Origin: VAZQ01 sp963817015
Lineage (GTDB): Bacteria > Pseudomonadota > Alphaproteobacteria > Rhizobiales > Xanthobacteraceae
Assembly: GCA_963817015.1 (NCBI GenBank)
Contig: CAWFMV010000009.1
Location: 62,001 to 126,000, forward strand
Length of the DNA: 64,000 nt
Direction of reading: 5' to 3'
Shown: piece after piece, positions 1 to 9,908 of the stretch
Numbering within the stretch: the first letter of the stretch is position 1
Layout of the letters: each line of letters opens with the position of its first letter
Notes under the pieces: model-generated
What the model saw: the letters and a program-made list of their open reading frames with translations, nothing else
The model's database searches: none
What the model was told of the DNA's origin: nothing
Position numbers and translations under genes: made by a program

Positions 1-1184
1 GCTGACGGGTCGCTCCCAAGCCTGATCGGTGGCTCCGGCGGCAGGAAGGGTTTGGGCGCGCCAGATTCGGGTGCGCGAGAGTCGGATGTGCCCGGCCGGG
101 GCACCTCTGATGACGGCGCACCGGCCTGATCAAACGGGCCGGACGACGCGGATTGATCGAGCGTCTCGTCCCCTTCAGCTTGCTGAGGCTCAGGCAGTGC
201 AATCGGGCCCGTGTCATGCCCGCCGGCAAACTTGACCAGCGCCTCAACGCGACTGTCGATCGAGGGGTGGGTCGAGAACAGGTCGGCGAAGCCGGAGCGC
301 GGGTTATCCACGCACATTTCCATCACAGCCGAGGTCGAGCCTTCGAGCTCACCACGCCCTTCGATCTTGCGCAGCGCCGAAATCATGGCGTCAGGATTCT
401 TGGTGAGCTCGACCGAGCCGGCGTCGGCCAGGAACTCGCGTTGCCGCGAGAGCGCGAAGCGGATCACGATCGACAGCAGCCAGGCGATCGCAATGAGCGC
501 GAGCGCGATCAGGATCGCCGCCATGGCGCCGCCTTTGCCACGGTCGCTATCGCCGCCGCGCCGCGAGCCGCGCCAGTTGAAACCGCCCTGAAACAGCGCC
601 CGGAACACGATCTCGGCGAAGAATGAGATCACTCCGGCGATGATCACCGCGACGATCAAGAGGCGGACGTCGCCATTGCGGATGTGGGTGAGCTCATGGC
701 CGAGCACAGCTTCGACTTCCGGATCATCGAGGCGCGCAAGCAGGCCGGTCGTGACCGTGATCGAATATTGTTTCTCGTTGAGCCCGGTCGCGAAGGCGTT
801 GAGTGCATCGCTCTCCATCACCTTGAGCTTTGGCATGGTGATGCCGCGTGAGATGCAGAGATTTTCAAGCAGGTTGTAGAGGCGCGGCTCGTCCTGCCGC
901 GTCACATCCTGCCCGCCGGTGATGGCGTCGATCATCGCCTGGTGAAACTTGTAGGCAATGAAAATCCACAGCAAGGTGCCGATCGTCACCCAGGGCAGGG
1001 AATATAGAGTGCGGCGCACGGCCGCATTGATGAGGAAGTCAAGGCGGGCATCGCCGCCAAACACGACCTCGGCGACGAGCGCGCCCGCGAACGTCATCAG
1101 ATAGACCAGAAAGAACAGCCCAATCAGCAGAACAACCGATCGCCGCCGGTTTGACTGGATATGGCTGTAGAGGCCATAGGCCAT
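1..1184 (-). CDS. M48 family membrane zinc metalloprotease (HtpX-like), C-terminus cut by window edge
   Basis: I translated this frame by hand on the minus strand; it stays open from the ATG at 1184 to base 1. The protein begins with two hydrophobic segments (roughly residues 18-42 and 60-80), then carries the zinc-protease motif HELTH (within GHELTHIRNGD), another pair of hydrophobic segments, and a downstream REFLAD box that would supply the third zinc ligand, followed by a THPS motif typical of M48. The tail is rich in Pro, Ser and Glu. Members of the family degrade damaged membrane proteins. It lies 66 bases downstream of lemA on the same strand, a pairing seen in many bacteria. A second ATG seven bases inside (1177) is out of frame. 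Confidence 0.9.
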   Translation of the reverse strand, partial: MAYGLYSHIQSNRRRSVVLLIGLFFLVYLMTFAGALVAEVVFGGDARLDFLINAAVRRTLYSLPWVTIGTLLWIFIAYKFHQAMIDAITGGQDVTRQDEPRLYNLLENLCISRGITMPKLKVMESDALNAFATGLNEKQYSITVTTGLLARLDDPEVEAVLGHELTHIRNGDVRLLIVAVIIAGVISFFAEIVFRALFQGGFNWRGSRRGGDSDRGKGGAMAAILIALALIAIAWLLSIVIRFALSRQREFLADAGSVELTKNPDAMISALRKIEGRGELEGSTSAVMEMCVDNPRSGFADLFSTHPSIDSRVEALVKFAGGHDTGPIALPEPQQAEGDETLDQSASSGPFDQAGAPSSEVPRPGTSDSRAPESGAPKPFLPPEPPIRLGSDPS

Positions 1185-1250
1185 GGGCCTTGGATCCTGA
1201 TGGTTTCCGCGGCTCGCGCGTCGGAGGGAGCGCCGCTACGCGGGATCCCT

Positions 1251-1823
1251 CTAGAACTTCACCTGCGGCGCCTGGTCGAGTGTCTTGCGTTCCTCGGCGC
1301 CTACATCGAAGAACTCCTTCGGGGTGAAGCCTAGCGAGCCGGCGAGGAGCACGGCGGGGAATTGCTGGATGCCGGTGTTGTACTCCTGCACGGAATTGTT
1401 GAAGAAGCGGCGGGAGGCCGCGAGCTTGTTCTCGATGTCGGAAAGCTCGGACTGCAGTTGCTGGAAGTTCTGGTTGGCCTTGAGGTCGGGATAGGCCTCG
1501 CTCAAGGCAAACAATTGCCGCAAGGCGCCCGACAGCTGATTTTCGGCGGCTGCCTGCGCGGCGACGCCACTCGAGCCTGCCTGGATCGCAGTGTTGCGCG
1601 CCTTCACCACGGCCTCGAGCGTGCCACGCTCATGCCCGGCATAGCCCTTCACAGTCTCGACCAGGTTGGGGATGAGATCGTGCCGCTGCTTCATCTGCAC
1701 GTCGATGTCGGCAAAGGATTGGTTGACGCGCTGACGCATCGCGACGAGGCCGTTGTAGACAACGATGATCCACAGGACGAGAAGGACGATCACGCCGAGG
1801 ACGATCCAGGTGGTCGTGGACAT
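1251..1823 (-). CDS. lemA: LemA family protein
   Basis: This is a 190-residue protein with one N-terminal transmembrane segment (about residues 4-24) followed by a helical cytoplasmic or periplasmic domain. It includes the conserved VNQSFADIDVQMKQRHDLIPNL region and the ENKLAASRRFFN region that mark LemA. The frame is open further upstream, but the ATG at 1823 is preceded by AAGGAGA at good spacing and opens directly into the membrane segment, so I use it. Its biochemical role is unclear in the family. Its position just upstream of an M48 membrane protease suggests the two work together in envelope protein quality control. Confidence 0.93.
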   Translation of the reverse strand: MSTTTWIVLGVIVLLVLWIIVVYNGLVAMRQRVNQSFADIDVQMKQRHDLIPNLVETVKGYAGHERGTLEAVVKARNTAIQAGSSGVAAQAAAENQLSGALRQLFALSEAYPDLKANQNFQQLQSELSDIENKLAASRRFFNNSVQEYNTGIQQFPAVLLAGSLGFTPKEFFDVGAEERKTLDQAPQVKF

Positions 1824-2087
1824 GGGGTCTCCTTGAGGCTCCACGGGGCGCCCGGCAGGGCGGTCGGCGGGCACCATAGCGCATCAATTGTGGCCTAGGC
1901 GAGGGTAGGTGGCTTGCTGTCAACCGTTCACCCGCCGGGCGGAATACTTAACCGACAACAAGCCTGTTCAGGAGCGGCTCTCCGGCGGGCGCCTCAGCGG
2001 ACCTTGGAGCCACGCCAAGGGTCAAGCCGCAGGCGGAACGCCATGCTTGCCATGAGTGTTGTTCTAGCGAGATCACGCGAGGGCGGC

Positions 2088-3539
2088 ATGGTCAATGCGC
2101 AGACGGAATCAGCTGTTCCCGAAGTGGTCGAAACCGACATTCCGGCTCGGCTCGACCGCCTCTCTTGGGGTCGATTCCATACGCTCGTCGTAGTTGCGCT
2201 CGGTATCACCTGGATCCTCGACGGGCTTGAAGTAACGCTCGCGGGCGCGGTCTCCGGTGCTTTGAAGCAAAGCCCACAGCTCCGATTTTCGAACGCAGAC
2301 GTGGGCTTCGCGGCGAGCGCGTATCTCGCTGGCGCGGTGACAGGCGCTGTGTTCTTCGGCTGGCTGACCGACCGGCTTGGCCGCAAACGTCTGTTTTTCA
2401 TCACGCTTGCGGTTTATCTCGTAGCGACTGCCGCAACAGCGCTATCGTGGGATCTCTGGAGCTTCGTGCTGTTCCGCTTTGTGACCGGCGCCGGCATTGG
2501 CGGTGAGTACACCGCGATCAACTCGACCATCCAGGAGCTGGTCCCGGCCCGCTATCGCGGTTTCACGGACCTGGTGATCAATGGCAGCTTCTGGATCGGC
2601 GCGGCGCTTGGCGCCGCGGCTGCGATCATATTGCTCGAGCCAACACTTTTCGCGCCAGACGTCGGTTGGCGGCTCGCCTTTTTTGTCGGGGCTGCGCTCG
2701 GCCTAGTCATCTTCATCATGCGGCTCTGGATTCCGGAATCGCCACGCTGGCTGGTTATCCATGGCCGACCGGCTGAAGGCGAGGTGATCGTCGCCGCGAT
2801 CGAAGCCGGCTTGCGCCAGCCTCGCGCCGCCAGCAGCGAAACGCTGCCGCGCATTCGCCTTGCGACCCGCCGATTTACGCCGCTTCGCGATGTGGTCGAG
2901 ACGCTGTTCGTAGCACAGCGGCGGCGCACCGCGGTCGGCCTCGTGCTGATGGCTGCTCAGGCGTTCTTCTACAACGCCATCTTTTTCACCTATGCCCTGG
3001 TGCTGACCGACTTCTATGGCATCAGCGCCGATCAGGTCGGCTGGTACATTCTGCCATTCGCGGCCGGCAACGTGCTCGGCCCGATTCTGCTGGGCCGATT
3101 GTTCGACACAATCGGCCGGCGGCCGATGATTACCGCAACCTATGCCATGTCTGGCATCTTGCTTGCGATCACCGGTTTCCTGTTCGCAAATGGCGTGCTC
3201 TCGGCGACTGGGCAGACCGTCGCATGGATGGTGACCTTCTTCTTTGCGTCAGCGGCCGCGAGCTCAGCGTATCTCACCGTCAGTGAGACCTTCCCGCTCG
3301 AGGTGCGCGCGCTAGCAATAGCGTTCTTCTATGCGATCGGCACCGGTATTGGCGGTGTCGCCGGCCCGTGGCTGTTCGGCATGCTGATCGACACGGGCTC
3401 GCGCGCGAGTGTGTTTGGCGGCTACCTGTTCGGAGCTGCGCTGATGATCGCCGCCGCACTCGTGGCGGGGCGCTGGGCCGTGGCGGCCGAGCGCAAGCCG
3501 CTTAAATCGGTGGCGCGACCGCTGGCGGCGCGCGACTGA
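2088..3539 (+). CDS. MFS transporter (sugar/aromatic-acid porter-like)
   Basis: This is a 483-residue major facilitator with about twelve hydrophobic segments. Diagnostic features are GWLTDRLGRKR in the loop between segments 2 and 3, RFVTGAGIGGEYTAINS in segments 4-5, PESPRWL after segment 6, and LLGRLFDTIGRRPMI in the second half. These point to the sugar porter and aromatic acid:H+ symporter side of the superfamily; the substrate cannot be read from sequence. The frame opens at 1914, but the first 58 residues look non-coding. I use the ATG at 2088, preceded by GAGGGCGG; ATGs at 2043 and 2052 are alternatives. It converges on smc. Confidence 0.88.
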   Translation: MVNAQTESAVPEVVETDIPARLDRLSWGRFHTLVVVALGITWILDGLEVTLAGAVSGALKQSPQLRFSNADVGFAASAYLAGAVTGAVFFGWLTDRLGRKRLFFITLAVYLVATAATALSWDLWSFVLFRFVTGAGIGGEYTAINSTIQELVPARYRGFTDLVINGSFWIGAALGAAAAIILLEPTLFAPDVGWRLAFFVGAALGLVIFIMRLWIPESPRWLVIHGRPAEGEVIVAAIEAGLRQPRAASSETLPRIRLATRRFTPLRDVVETLFVAQRRRTAVGLVLMAAQAFFYNAIFFTYALVLTDFYGISADQVGWYILPFAAGNVLGPILLGRLFDTIGRRPMITATYAMSGILLAITGFLFANGVLSATGQTVAWMVTFFFASAAASSAYLTVSETFPLEVRALAIAFFYAIGTGIGGVAGPWLFGMLIDTGSRASVFGGYLFGAALMIAAALVAGRWAVAAERKPLKSVARPLAARD

Positions 3540-3552
3540 CGCCCGGCGCCCG

Positions 3553-6500
3553 TTACACTGCCTCGCGCAGCCGCACCGCGCCTTCGAGGTCGACCGAGAC
3601 CAGCTGCGAGACGCCACGCTCCGCCATGGTGACGCCGTAGAGCCGGTTCATGCGCGCCATGGTGATCGGGTTGTGCGTGATGATGATGAAGCGCGTGTCG
3701 GTCGACTTCGTCATCTCGTCAAGCAGGTCGCAGAAGCGCTCGATGTTGTGATCGTCAAGCGGGGCGTCGACCTCATCCAGCACGCAGATCGGCGCCGGAT
3801 TGGTGAGGAACACCGCGAAGATCAACGCGAGCGCGGTCAGCGCCTGCTCTCCGCCGGAGAGGAGCGACAGCGTTGCCGGCTTCTTGCCTGGCGGCCGCGC
3901 CACGATCTCAAGACCCGCTTCGAGCGGATCGTCGCTTTCGATGAGCTGCAGCTCGGCGGTGCCGCCACCGAACAGCCTGGTGAACAAGCGCTCGAAGTGG
4001 CTCTTCACCACCTCGAAGGAGGCCAGCAGGCGCTCACGCGCTTCGCGATTGAGGTTCTGGATGCCCAGGCGCAGCCGCTTAATCGCCTCGACCAGATCGT
4101 CGCGCTCGCGGGTGAGATTGTTATGTTGGGTCTCGACCTCGGCGAGCTCTTCCTCAGCGCGCAGGTTGACGGCGCCAAGCCGCTCACGCTCGCGCCTGAT
4201 GCGGTCAAGGGTCTTCTCGATCTCCTCGACCTCGGGCAGCGGGGCATCGGGCTTGAGCTCGGCGAGTTCGGCAACTGCACCCGGCTCGACCTCGAGCATC
4301 TCGCGGATCTCGTGCGCAATATCGGCGAGCCGCCGCTTGGCACCATCGAAGCGCTCCTGCGAGCGCGCGGCTTCCTCGCGTGCACCGCTCATTGCCTCGA
4401 GCGCCGCACGCGCGTCGCGATCGGCCTCGGCCAGCGCATTCTCGGCAGCAGCGAGCTGGTCGGCGGCCGCCCGCCGGCCGGTCTCGGCGTTCGCGATCTC
4501 TCCGATCAAGGCATGGCGCTTCTCGGTGAATACCGCGGGCGCGCCTTCGAGGCCCACGCGCTCATCACGGGCCTCCTCGGTGCGCTCTTTCAGCATTTCA
4601 AGCTGCGTGGCTGCGCCGCTCTGGCGTCGGCTCCAGCCGTCGCGCTCCTCGGCGATCTGTCCAAGCCTGCGCTCGGCCAGTTCAGCCCCGCGGGTAAGCG
4701 CCTGTGCCTCCGCGCGCACCTCGGCGAGGTGGCCGCGGTGGCGCTCGATCTCGCCGCGCACCTGTGCAAGCTCGGTCTCGATGCCCTGTGCGGACGGAAG
4801 CTCCGCAAGGGCGCGCTCGGCGTCGCCACGGGCCGCCGTGGCCTCCTCGCGATTGGCTTCGATCCGCGTCTGCGCCTCGGCCAAGGCTGAGCGCTTGGCA
4901 GCACTGCGGCTCAATTCGCGCTCGGCCGCTGCGTGGCGGTCGCGTGCAGCGTCGGCCTCCCGCTGCAGCTCGCGCCAGCGCGAGCGGGCTGCGGTTTCGT
5001 CTTCGGAAGCGGCGGCAACATCGGCTTCTGCACTCTCGACCGCCTGCCGTTGGTTCTCGACATCGCCGCGTGCGGCCTGCAGCTCGGCCTCGATGTCGGT
5101 GAGTCGGTTCTTGCCGGCAAGGCGCCGCGCCGCGCCGGTCGGCGCGTTGGCGGCGACCGCAAAGCCGTCCCAGCGCCACAGATCGCCTTCGCGCGAGACC
5201 AGCCGCTGCCCAGGCTTGAGCAACGGCGTGAGGCTTGGCGCATCCGTGCGCTCGATCACGCCGATCTGCGCCAACCGGCGCGCGAGCTCATGGGGTGCAG
5301 TGACGAATCGGCTGAGCGGCGAAGCATTGCCGGGCAGCGCCGGATCGCCGGGATCGATATCGGCGCCGGCCCAGCGCATTGGGGCGGAGGGCTCGACCGG
5401 TGCTTCGAGATCGTCGCCGAGCGCGGCGCCAAGCGCGGCCTCATAGCCCTTCTCGACTGCGAGCTGATCGATCACGGCAGGCCAGAGATTTTTCGTCTCG
5501 ACGTGCAGGAGCTTGGCGAGTGTTTTGGCCTCGGTGTCGAGCCGCTGCGCGCGGCGCTCGGCTTCGGCGAGCGGCTTGCGCGCCATGTCGAGAGCCTGAC
5601 GTGCCGAAGAATGCGTGACCTCCGCGCGTAGCGCGGCAGCTTCCGCGTCGGCGACCGCCGCCTGGGCCTGGTCCACCGCGGAGGTGAGAGCGCCGAGATC
5701 GACCGTGCCGTTGTCGGTGTCAGCGAGCTGGCGCAACTCGGCGCTGACCGATGCGATTTCGGAGTCAAGCTTGGCCAGCCGCTCGCTGTGCGTACGCACG
5801 GTGGCTTCGAGCTGGGATCGGCGCGCGGTGAGCTCGGCCAGCGTGCCGGTCAGCGTCCCGAACGACTGCTCGGCCTGTGCGAGCACGGTATCGGCGTCGG
5901 TGACGCGCTCATTGGCACCGGTGCGGTTCTCCATGCTCGCATGCAAGTCGGCGCGCAACGAGGTTTCTTCGGTGCTAAGGCGCGCGAGCGCAGCCTCCGC
6001 ATCGGCGGCGAGACGCTGTTCGCGCTCGACGTCACCGGTGAGCTGAATGAGGCGCTGATCGAGCTCCGCCATGCGGTTCTTGGCCCGCGTCTCCTCCTGC
6101 TCCAGCGTCTCACGGGCGATCACGAGCCGCTGCAGCGCGGCAGCCGCGCGTGCTTCGGCTTCGCGCAGCGCCGGCAGGCCGGCGGCCACGTTGGCTTGGC
6201 GCGTCGAAGCCTCAGCCTGCGTACCCGTACGCTCGGCGACGAGCCGGATCGCCTGATCCTTCACCTGCTCGGCCTCGCGATGCTCGGTGTTGGCGGCGAC
6301 CCAGCGCAGATGGAACAGTGTCGCCTCAGCCTTGCGGATCTGGTCGGCGATGTTGCGATAGCGCACCGCCTGGCGCGCCTGGGTCTTGAGCGCGGCCATT
6401 TGGGTGGCCAGCTGATTGATGACGTCCTCCAGCCGCAGCAGGTTTTGCTCAGCCGCGCGCAACCGCAGCTCTGCCTCGTGCCGTCTGGCGTGCAGGCCCG

Positions 6501-7011
6501 AAATGCCGGCGGCTTCTTCCAGCACGCGCCGGCGCTGCTCGGGCTTGGCCTGGATGATCTCGCCGATACGACCCTGGTGCACCAGCGCTGGGGAGCGCGA
6601 GCCGGTCGAGGCATCGGCGAACAGGATATGCACATCGCGGGCGCGCACCTCGCGGCCGTTGATGCGATAAGTCGAACCCTCGTCGCGCTCGATCCGGCGC
6701 GAGACATCGAGCGCCTCGTGCTCGTTGAATTGCGCTGGCGCCTTGCGGGCGGCGTTGTCGATGTGCATCGCCACTTCGGCGTTGTTGCGCGATGGCCGGT
6801 TGTTGGTGCCCGCGAAGATCACATCGTCCATGTCGGCGGCGCGCAGCGACTTGTGCGAGGTCTCGCCCATCACCCAGCGCAGCGCCTCGACCAAGTTGGA
6901 CTTGCCGCAGCCGTTCGGCCCCACCACGCCAGTGAGGCCCGGCTCGATCAAAAAATCGGTCGGCTCAACGAAAGACTTGAATCCGAGCAGGCGAAGTCGT
7001 GTGAGTTTCAT
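3553..7011 (-). CDS. smc: Chromosome segregation ATPase SMC
   Basis: At 1152 residues this is full length for bacterial SMC. The Walker A motif GPNGCGKSN is at residues 31-39. Two long coiled-coil arms rich in Ala, Glu and Arg surround a central hinge at roughly residues 500-630. The C-terminal head carries the ABC signature LLSGGEQALTALAL and the Walker B motif CVLDEVDAPLDDHN. SMC dimers with ScpA and ScpB compact and segregate the chromosome. The hinge is shorter and less canonical than in Bacillus SMC, as I recall for Rhizobiales. The dsbA-like gene lies upstream on the same strand, but a 268-base gap with a strong hairpin suggests separate transcription. Confidence 0.97.
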   Translation of the reverse strand: MKLTRLRLLGFKSFVEPTDFLIEPGLTGVVGPNGCGKSNLVEALRWVMGETSHKSLRAADMDDVIFAGTNNRPSRNNAEVAMHIDNAARKAPAQFNEHEALDVSRRIERDEGSTYRINGREVRARDVHILFADASTGSRSPALVHQGRIGEIIQAKPEQRRRVLEEAAGISGLHARRHEAELRLRAAEQNLLRLEDVINQLATQMAALKTQARQAVRYRNIADQIRKAEATLFHLRWVAANTEHREAEQVKDQAIRLVAERTGTQAEASTRQANVAAGLPALREAEARAAAALQRLVIARETLEQEETRAKNRMAELDQRLIQLTGDVEREQRLAADAEAALARLSTEETSLRADLHASMENRTGANERVTDADTVLAQAEQSFGTLTGTLAELTARRSQLEATVRTHSERLAKLDSEIASVSAELRQLADTDNGTVDLGALTSAVDQAQAAVADAEAAALRAEVTHSSARQALDMARKPLAEAERRAQRLDTEAKTLAKLLHVETKNLWPAVIDQLAVEKGYEAALGAALGDDLEAPVEPSAPMRWAGADIDPGDPALPGNASPLSRFVTAPHELARRLAQIGVIERTDAPSLTPLLKPGQRLVSREGDLWRWDGFAVAANAPTGAARRLAGKNRLTDIEAELQAARGDVENQRQAVESAEADVAAASEDETAARSRWRELQREADAARDRHAAAERELSRSAAKRSALAEAQTRIEANREEATAARGDAERALAELPSAQGIETELAQVRGEIERHRGHLAEVRAEAQALTRGAELAERRLGQIAEERDGWSRRQSGAATQLEMLKERTEEARDERVGLEGAPAVFTEKRHALIGEIANAETGRRAAADQLAAAENALAEADRDARAALEAMSGAREEAARSQERFDGAKRRLADIAHEIREMLEVEPGAVAELAELKPDAPLPEVEEIEKTLDRIRRERERLGAVNLRAEEELAEVETQHNNLTRERDDLVEAIKRLRLGIQNLNREARERLLASFEVVKSHFERLFTRLFGGGTAELQLIESDDPLEAGLEIVARPPGKKPATLSLLSGGEQALTALALIFAVFLTNPAPICVLDEVDAPLDDHNIERFCDLLDEMTKSTDTRFIIITHNPITMARMNRLYGVTMAERGVSQLVSVDLEGAVRLREAV

Positions 7012-7225
7012 AGGGTCGTTAGTCCCGGCTGCAGGCGACAGTCACGTCGCGTTTGGCACGGCACTGCCTTGCGCGCGACCCGCCCCCCAATAGCCGGAGG
7101 GAGCGAATCGTACAGCGCTCGTGCCCGTACTATGGGTCGAGGGAGGCCGCATCGGCTGGAGAATGAATCGGTGAGTTTGATTCCGCAACCCAAAGAACCG
7201 CGTTGTCCCAGCCAGAAATGGCCAA

Positions 7226-7248
7226 GGGGCGGCCGCTCTGGCCGCCCC
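7226..7248 (-). terminator. Terminator-like GC-rich hairpin downstream of the DsbA-like gene
   Basis: GGGGCGGCC and GGCCGCCCC form a perfect 9-base-pair stem around a 5-base loop. The hairpin lies 32-54 bases past the stop codon of the minus-strand thioredoxin-fold gene and before smc. There is only a weak T-run afterwards, so termination is inferred from structure and position. The rest of the 7012-7279 gap shows nothing I can name. Confidence 0.55.
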
Positions 7249-7279
7249 TCGCGAAGAGAAATCAGAGGATAACCTCTAG

Positions 7280-7942
7280 TCACTCCTTGAGATAGGGGGC
7301 CATCTCCTTCTCGAACTCGGCGAGTGTGGCGGCGCCACGGAGTTGCTTGCCATTGACGAAGAAGGTCGGCGTGGACTGGACGTTGAACTTATTCGCGGCG
7401 CGCTGACGCACGTCCTCGATGCCGTCAAGGACCTGCTGGTTCTTCAGACACTCATTGAAGCCCGCCTCGCTGAGGCCGGCCTGCTTGCTGATGGCCATAA
7501 GCGGCTGCAGGGGCCGCTGCACCGCCCATGTGCGTTGCTGCTGGAACAGGGTCTCGACCATCGGGAAATAACGCTCTTTGCCGCCGCAGCGCGCCAACAT
7601 GAAAGCGGCGGCCGCAAGCTGGTCGAGCGGGAACTCGCGGAAGATGAAGCGCACCTTGCCGGTGTCGACGTATTTCTTCTTCAGCTCCTGATAGGTGGTT
7701 TCGTGGAAGGCAGCGCAGTGTGGGCAGGTCATCGAGGCATATTCGATGATGGTCACCGGCGCCTTCTCGTCGCCGATCGACATGTCGCCGAGCGGGCCAG
7801 GCTGCATCAGCTCGGCCAGGGGTGGGTTCTGTGCCAGGGCAGGGCGCCCCGTATCCGCAACCGAGAAGCCAATCAGGGTGCCGACGCCGGTCAGGGTGAG
7901 CGCGCCGGTACCGAGGGCGAATTCGCGACGAGTGATGTGCAC
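7280..7942 (-). CDS. DsbA-family thiol oxidoreductase, secreted
   Basis: This is a 220-residue thioredoxin-fold protein with a DsbA-type active site CPHC (in ASMTCPHCAAFHE) and the cis-proline loop QSTPTFFVNG. It resembles the BdbD/DsbA-like group ending in a helical ATLAEFEKEMAPYL. The N-terminus has a twin-arginine-like ITRREFALGTG followed by a hydrophobic stretch and ALAQ, implying periplasmic export. The frame extends to 8071, but the GTG at 7942, six bases after GGAG, starts right at the signal peptide and is my choice. It probably oxidises or isomerises disulfides in exported proteins. DUF721 and mutY lie upstream. Confidence 0.92.
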   Translation of the reverse strand: MHITRREFALGTGALTLTGVGTLIGFSVADTGRPALAQNPPLAELMQPGPLGDMSIGDEKAPVTIIEYASMTCPHCAAFHETTYQELKKKYVDTGKVRFIFREFPLDQLAAAAFMLARCGGKERYFPMVETLFQQQRTWAVQRPLQPLMAISKQAGLSEAGFNECLKNQQVLDGIEDVRQRAANKFNVQSTPTFFVNGKQLRGAATLAEFEKEMAPYLKE

Positions 7943-8237
7943 GGGGGGCTCCGTCCTGTTGCGGACGGCGCTGCCGTCCTGCTGTCCGCAGGCGGGCCAC
8001 GATGAATCGCTTCCCCGCCGCTTTGACTTCTTTGTACCAGATAATGTGGCAAGGACGCGCCGCGCTGCCAAGTCCCGAGCCTTATGTCACGGCAGTTTGA
8101 TCGGCGCTGAGACCCGTTAACGAGGGCCAAAAGTGCTGTGCTTGCCGCAAGTTGCGGCACTTCTGGCGCGACAGGCCGCGCTTGCCGCTGTGAACCATGA
8201 CCAAGATTTAATGCCAGGGGATTATGGCGACTTCGCC

Positions 8238-8714
8238 TCAGCCGTCCTTGACGGCGGCCCCCAGCCGCGCAAGCGCGGCCCGCAGGTTGTCGTCGGCTAT
8301 TTGCGAGAGGGTTGCGGCGATGCGCGCCTGCTCCTCGGCATCGGGGGCAGGCGGCTTGGCCTTTGTTCGCCGCGGCAGCGGCGCCTGCCGGAGCCGCAGG
8401 TCACCGACCGCCTGCCAGCCGAAGAAGCGGTTCACACGCTCGAGGATCACCTTAACCTGGTGTTGGATCTCGACCGCCGTCGGCCCCTCGACCCGTAGCA
8501 GCAGGATGCCGGGCTCCGGCATCTCGTTGCCGAATGGACGCGGCCACTGGATCTTCTCGGGCTCGCTGTGTGCCGCAATGTCGGCACCGACGATCTCAGG
8601 CCAGCGAGTCACGAGCTCGGTCGAAGCAAAGCCTTGCTTGGCGAAGGCCTGATTGAGCGTCTTGCGCAACAGGTCGGAAAGCGGACGCGCTCGGGTTGGG
8701 CCGGGCTTGTTCAT
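8238..8714 (-). CDS. DUF721 (DciA-like) protein
   Basis: This 158-residue protein begins with a short basic region (PTRARPLSDLLRKTLNQAF) and continues into a DUF721 core: VTRWPEIVGADIAAHSEPEKIQWPR, then a GILLLRVEGPTAVEIQHQ strand-helix unit. Family members include DciA, which helps load the replicative helicase DnaB, so a replication role is possible but unproven here. The start at 8714 is the only ATG close to the domain; the longer reading frame to 8855 overlaps mutY. It is divergent from mutY with only 29 bases between the starts, so the two share one promoter region. Confidence 0.85.
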   Translation of the reverse strand: MNKPGPTRARPLSDLLRKTLNQAFAKQGFASTELVTRWPEIVGADIAAHSEPEKIQWPRPFGNEMPEPGILLLRVEGPTAVEIQHQVKVILERVNRFFGWQAVGDLRLRQAPLPRRTKAKPPAPDAEEQARIAATLSQIADDNLRAALARLGAAVKDG

Positions 8715-8743
8715 GCTCGCGCGCTCTGCCACATCGTTCCACC

Positions 8744-9856
8744 ATGAGGGTAGCAAGCCCGCAGCGCCAAAGAAAGCAGAAGGTCGCGTCAGGCAAACGG
8801 CCCCAGGCGCATGCGTTGCTCGCCTGGTACGACCGGCATCGCCGCGTGCTGCCATGGCGGGCGGCTGCAGGCGAGATCGCCGATCCCTATCGCGTGTGGC
8901 TCTCCGAGATCATGCTGCAGCAGACGACCGTGAAGGCGGTCGCACCCTACTTTCTGCGTTTCACGGCGCGCTGGCCGAATGTCGAAGCGCTCGCGGCGGC
9001 GCCGCTCGATGACGTGCTGCGGGCCTGGGCCGGACTTGGCTACTACGCGCGTGCGCGCAACCTGCATGCCTGTGCGCGGGCGGTCGTGGAGCGCCATGGC
9101 GGACAGTTTCCGTCGAGCGAGACCGAGCTGAGCGCGCTTCCGGGCATCGGCCGCTACACCGCGGCCGCGATCGCGGCAATTGCGTTCGATGCGAACGCGG
9201 TGCCGGTCGATGGCAATGTGGAGCGCGTGGTGGCGAGGCTCTACGCCGTCGACAAGGCGTTGCCGGCCGCGAAGCCTGACATCCAAAGGCTCGCACAGGG
9301 GCTCGCCTCGCAAGAGCGCAGCGGGGATTTTGCGCAAGGCCTGATGGACCTCGGCGCCACGATCTGCACCCCGAAAAAACCCGCCTGTGCGCTCTGTCCT
9401 TGGAGTGACGCCTGTGCGGCCCGAGTGCGTGGCGATCCGGAAACCTTTCCGCTCAAGACGCCTAAGCCGGAAGGGCGGCGTCGGCGCGGGGCTGCGTTCG
9501 TGATACTGCGCGCGGATGGATGCGTGCTTGTGCGTTCGCGCCCACCGAAGGGATTGCTCGGTGGAATGACCGAGGTGCCGACCACCGCCTGGACCCATGA
9601 TTTCGACGACGCGAATGCGCTCGACGAGGCTCCGAAGCTCGCGCGCACACGCTGGCGCCGCATCCCCGGCGTGGTGACGCACGTGTTCACGCATTTTCCG
9701 CTCGACCTGGTCGTTTACGTTACGCAAGTACCAGTGAGCACGCGCGCGCCAAAAGACGCGCGCTGGATTGCGCTTGCCGACCTTGCTGGCGAGGCGCTGC
9801 CAAACCTGATGCGCAAGGTGGTGGCGCATGCGCTTGAGGACAGGCGCACGGGCTGA
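8744..9856 (+). CDS. mutY: A/G-specific adenine glycosylase
   Basis: This 370-residue MutY removes adenine mispaired with 8-oxoguanine. Visible features are the helix-hairpin-helix LPGIGRYTAAAI, the catalytic Glu in LSEIMLQQT, the catalytic Asp in PVDGNVERV, and the four-cysteine 4Fe-4S loop with spacing C-x6-C-x2-C-x5-C. A C-terminal NUDIX-like MutT domain follows (KGLLGGMTEVP and a VTHVFTHFPL strand), used for 8-oxoG recognition. The ATG at 8744 gives a normal N-terminus; a start at 8696 would read into the divergent DUF721 start. This is the usual GO repair enzyme. Confidence 0.96.
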   Translation: MRVASPQRQRKQKVASGKRPQAHALLAWYDRHRRVLPWRAAAGEIADPYRVWLSEIMLQQTTVKAVAPYFLRFTARWPNVEALAAAPLDDVLRAWAGLGYYARARNLHACARAVVERHGGQFPSSETELSALPGIGRYTAAAIAAIAFDANAVPVDGNVERVVARLYAVDKALPAAKPDIQRLAQGLASQERSGDFAQGLMDLGATICTPKKPACALCPWSDACAARVRGDPETFPLKTPKPEGRRRRGAAFVILRADGCVLVRSRPPKGLLGGMTEVPTTAWTHDFDDANALDEAPKLARTRWRRIPGVVTHVFTHFPLDLVVYVTQVPVSTRAPKDARWIALADLAGEALPNLMRKVVAHALEDRRTG

Positions 9857-9908
9857 ATGCAACGTGCTAGGATGTCCCCACAAAGAAATGCAATCGGGGA
9901 GGGACATC

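Noticed and set aside
3673..5631. Long plus-strand frames opposite smc
   Set aside because: They are antisense shadows of a GC-rich coding sequence; the minus-strand SMC has all family motifs.
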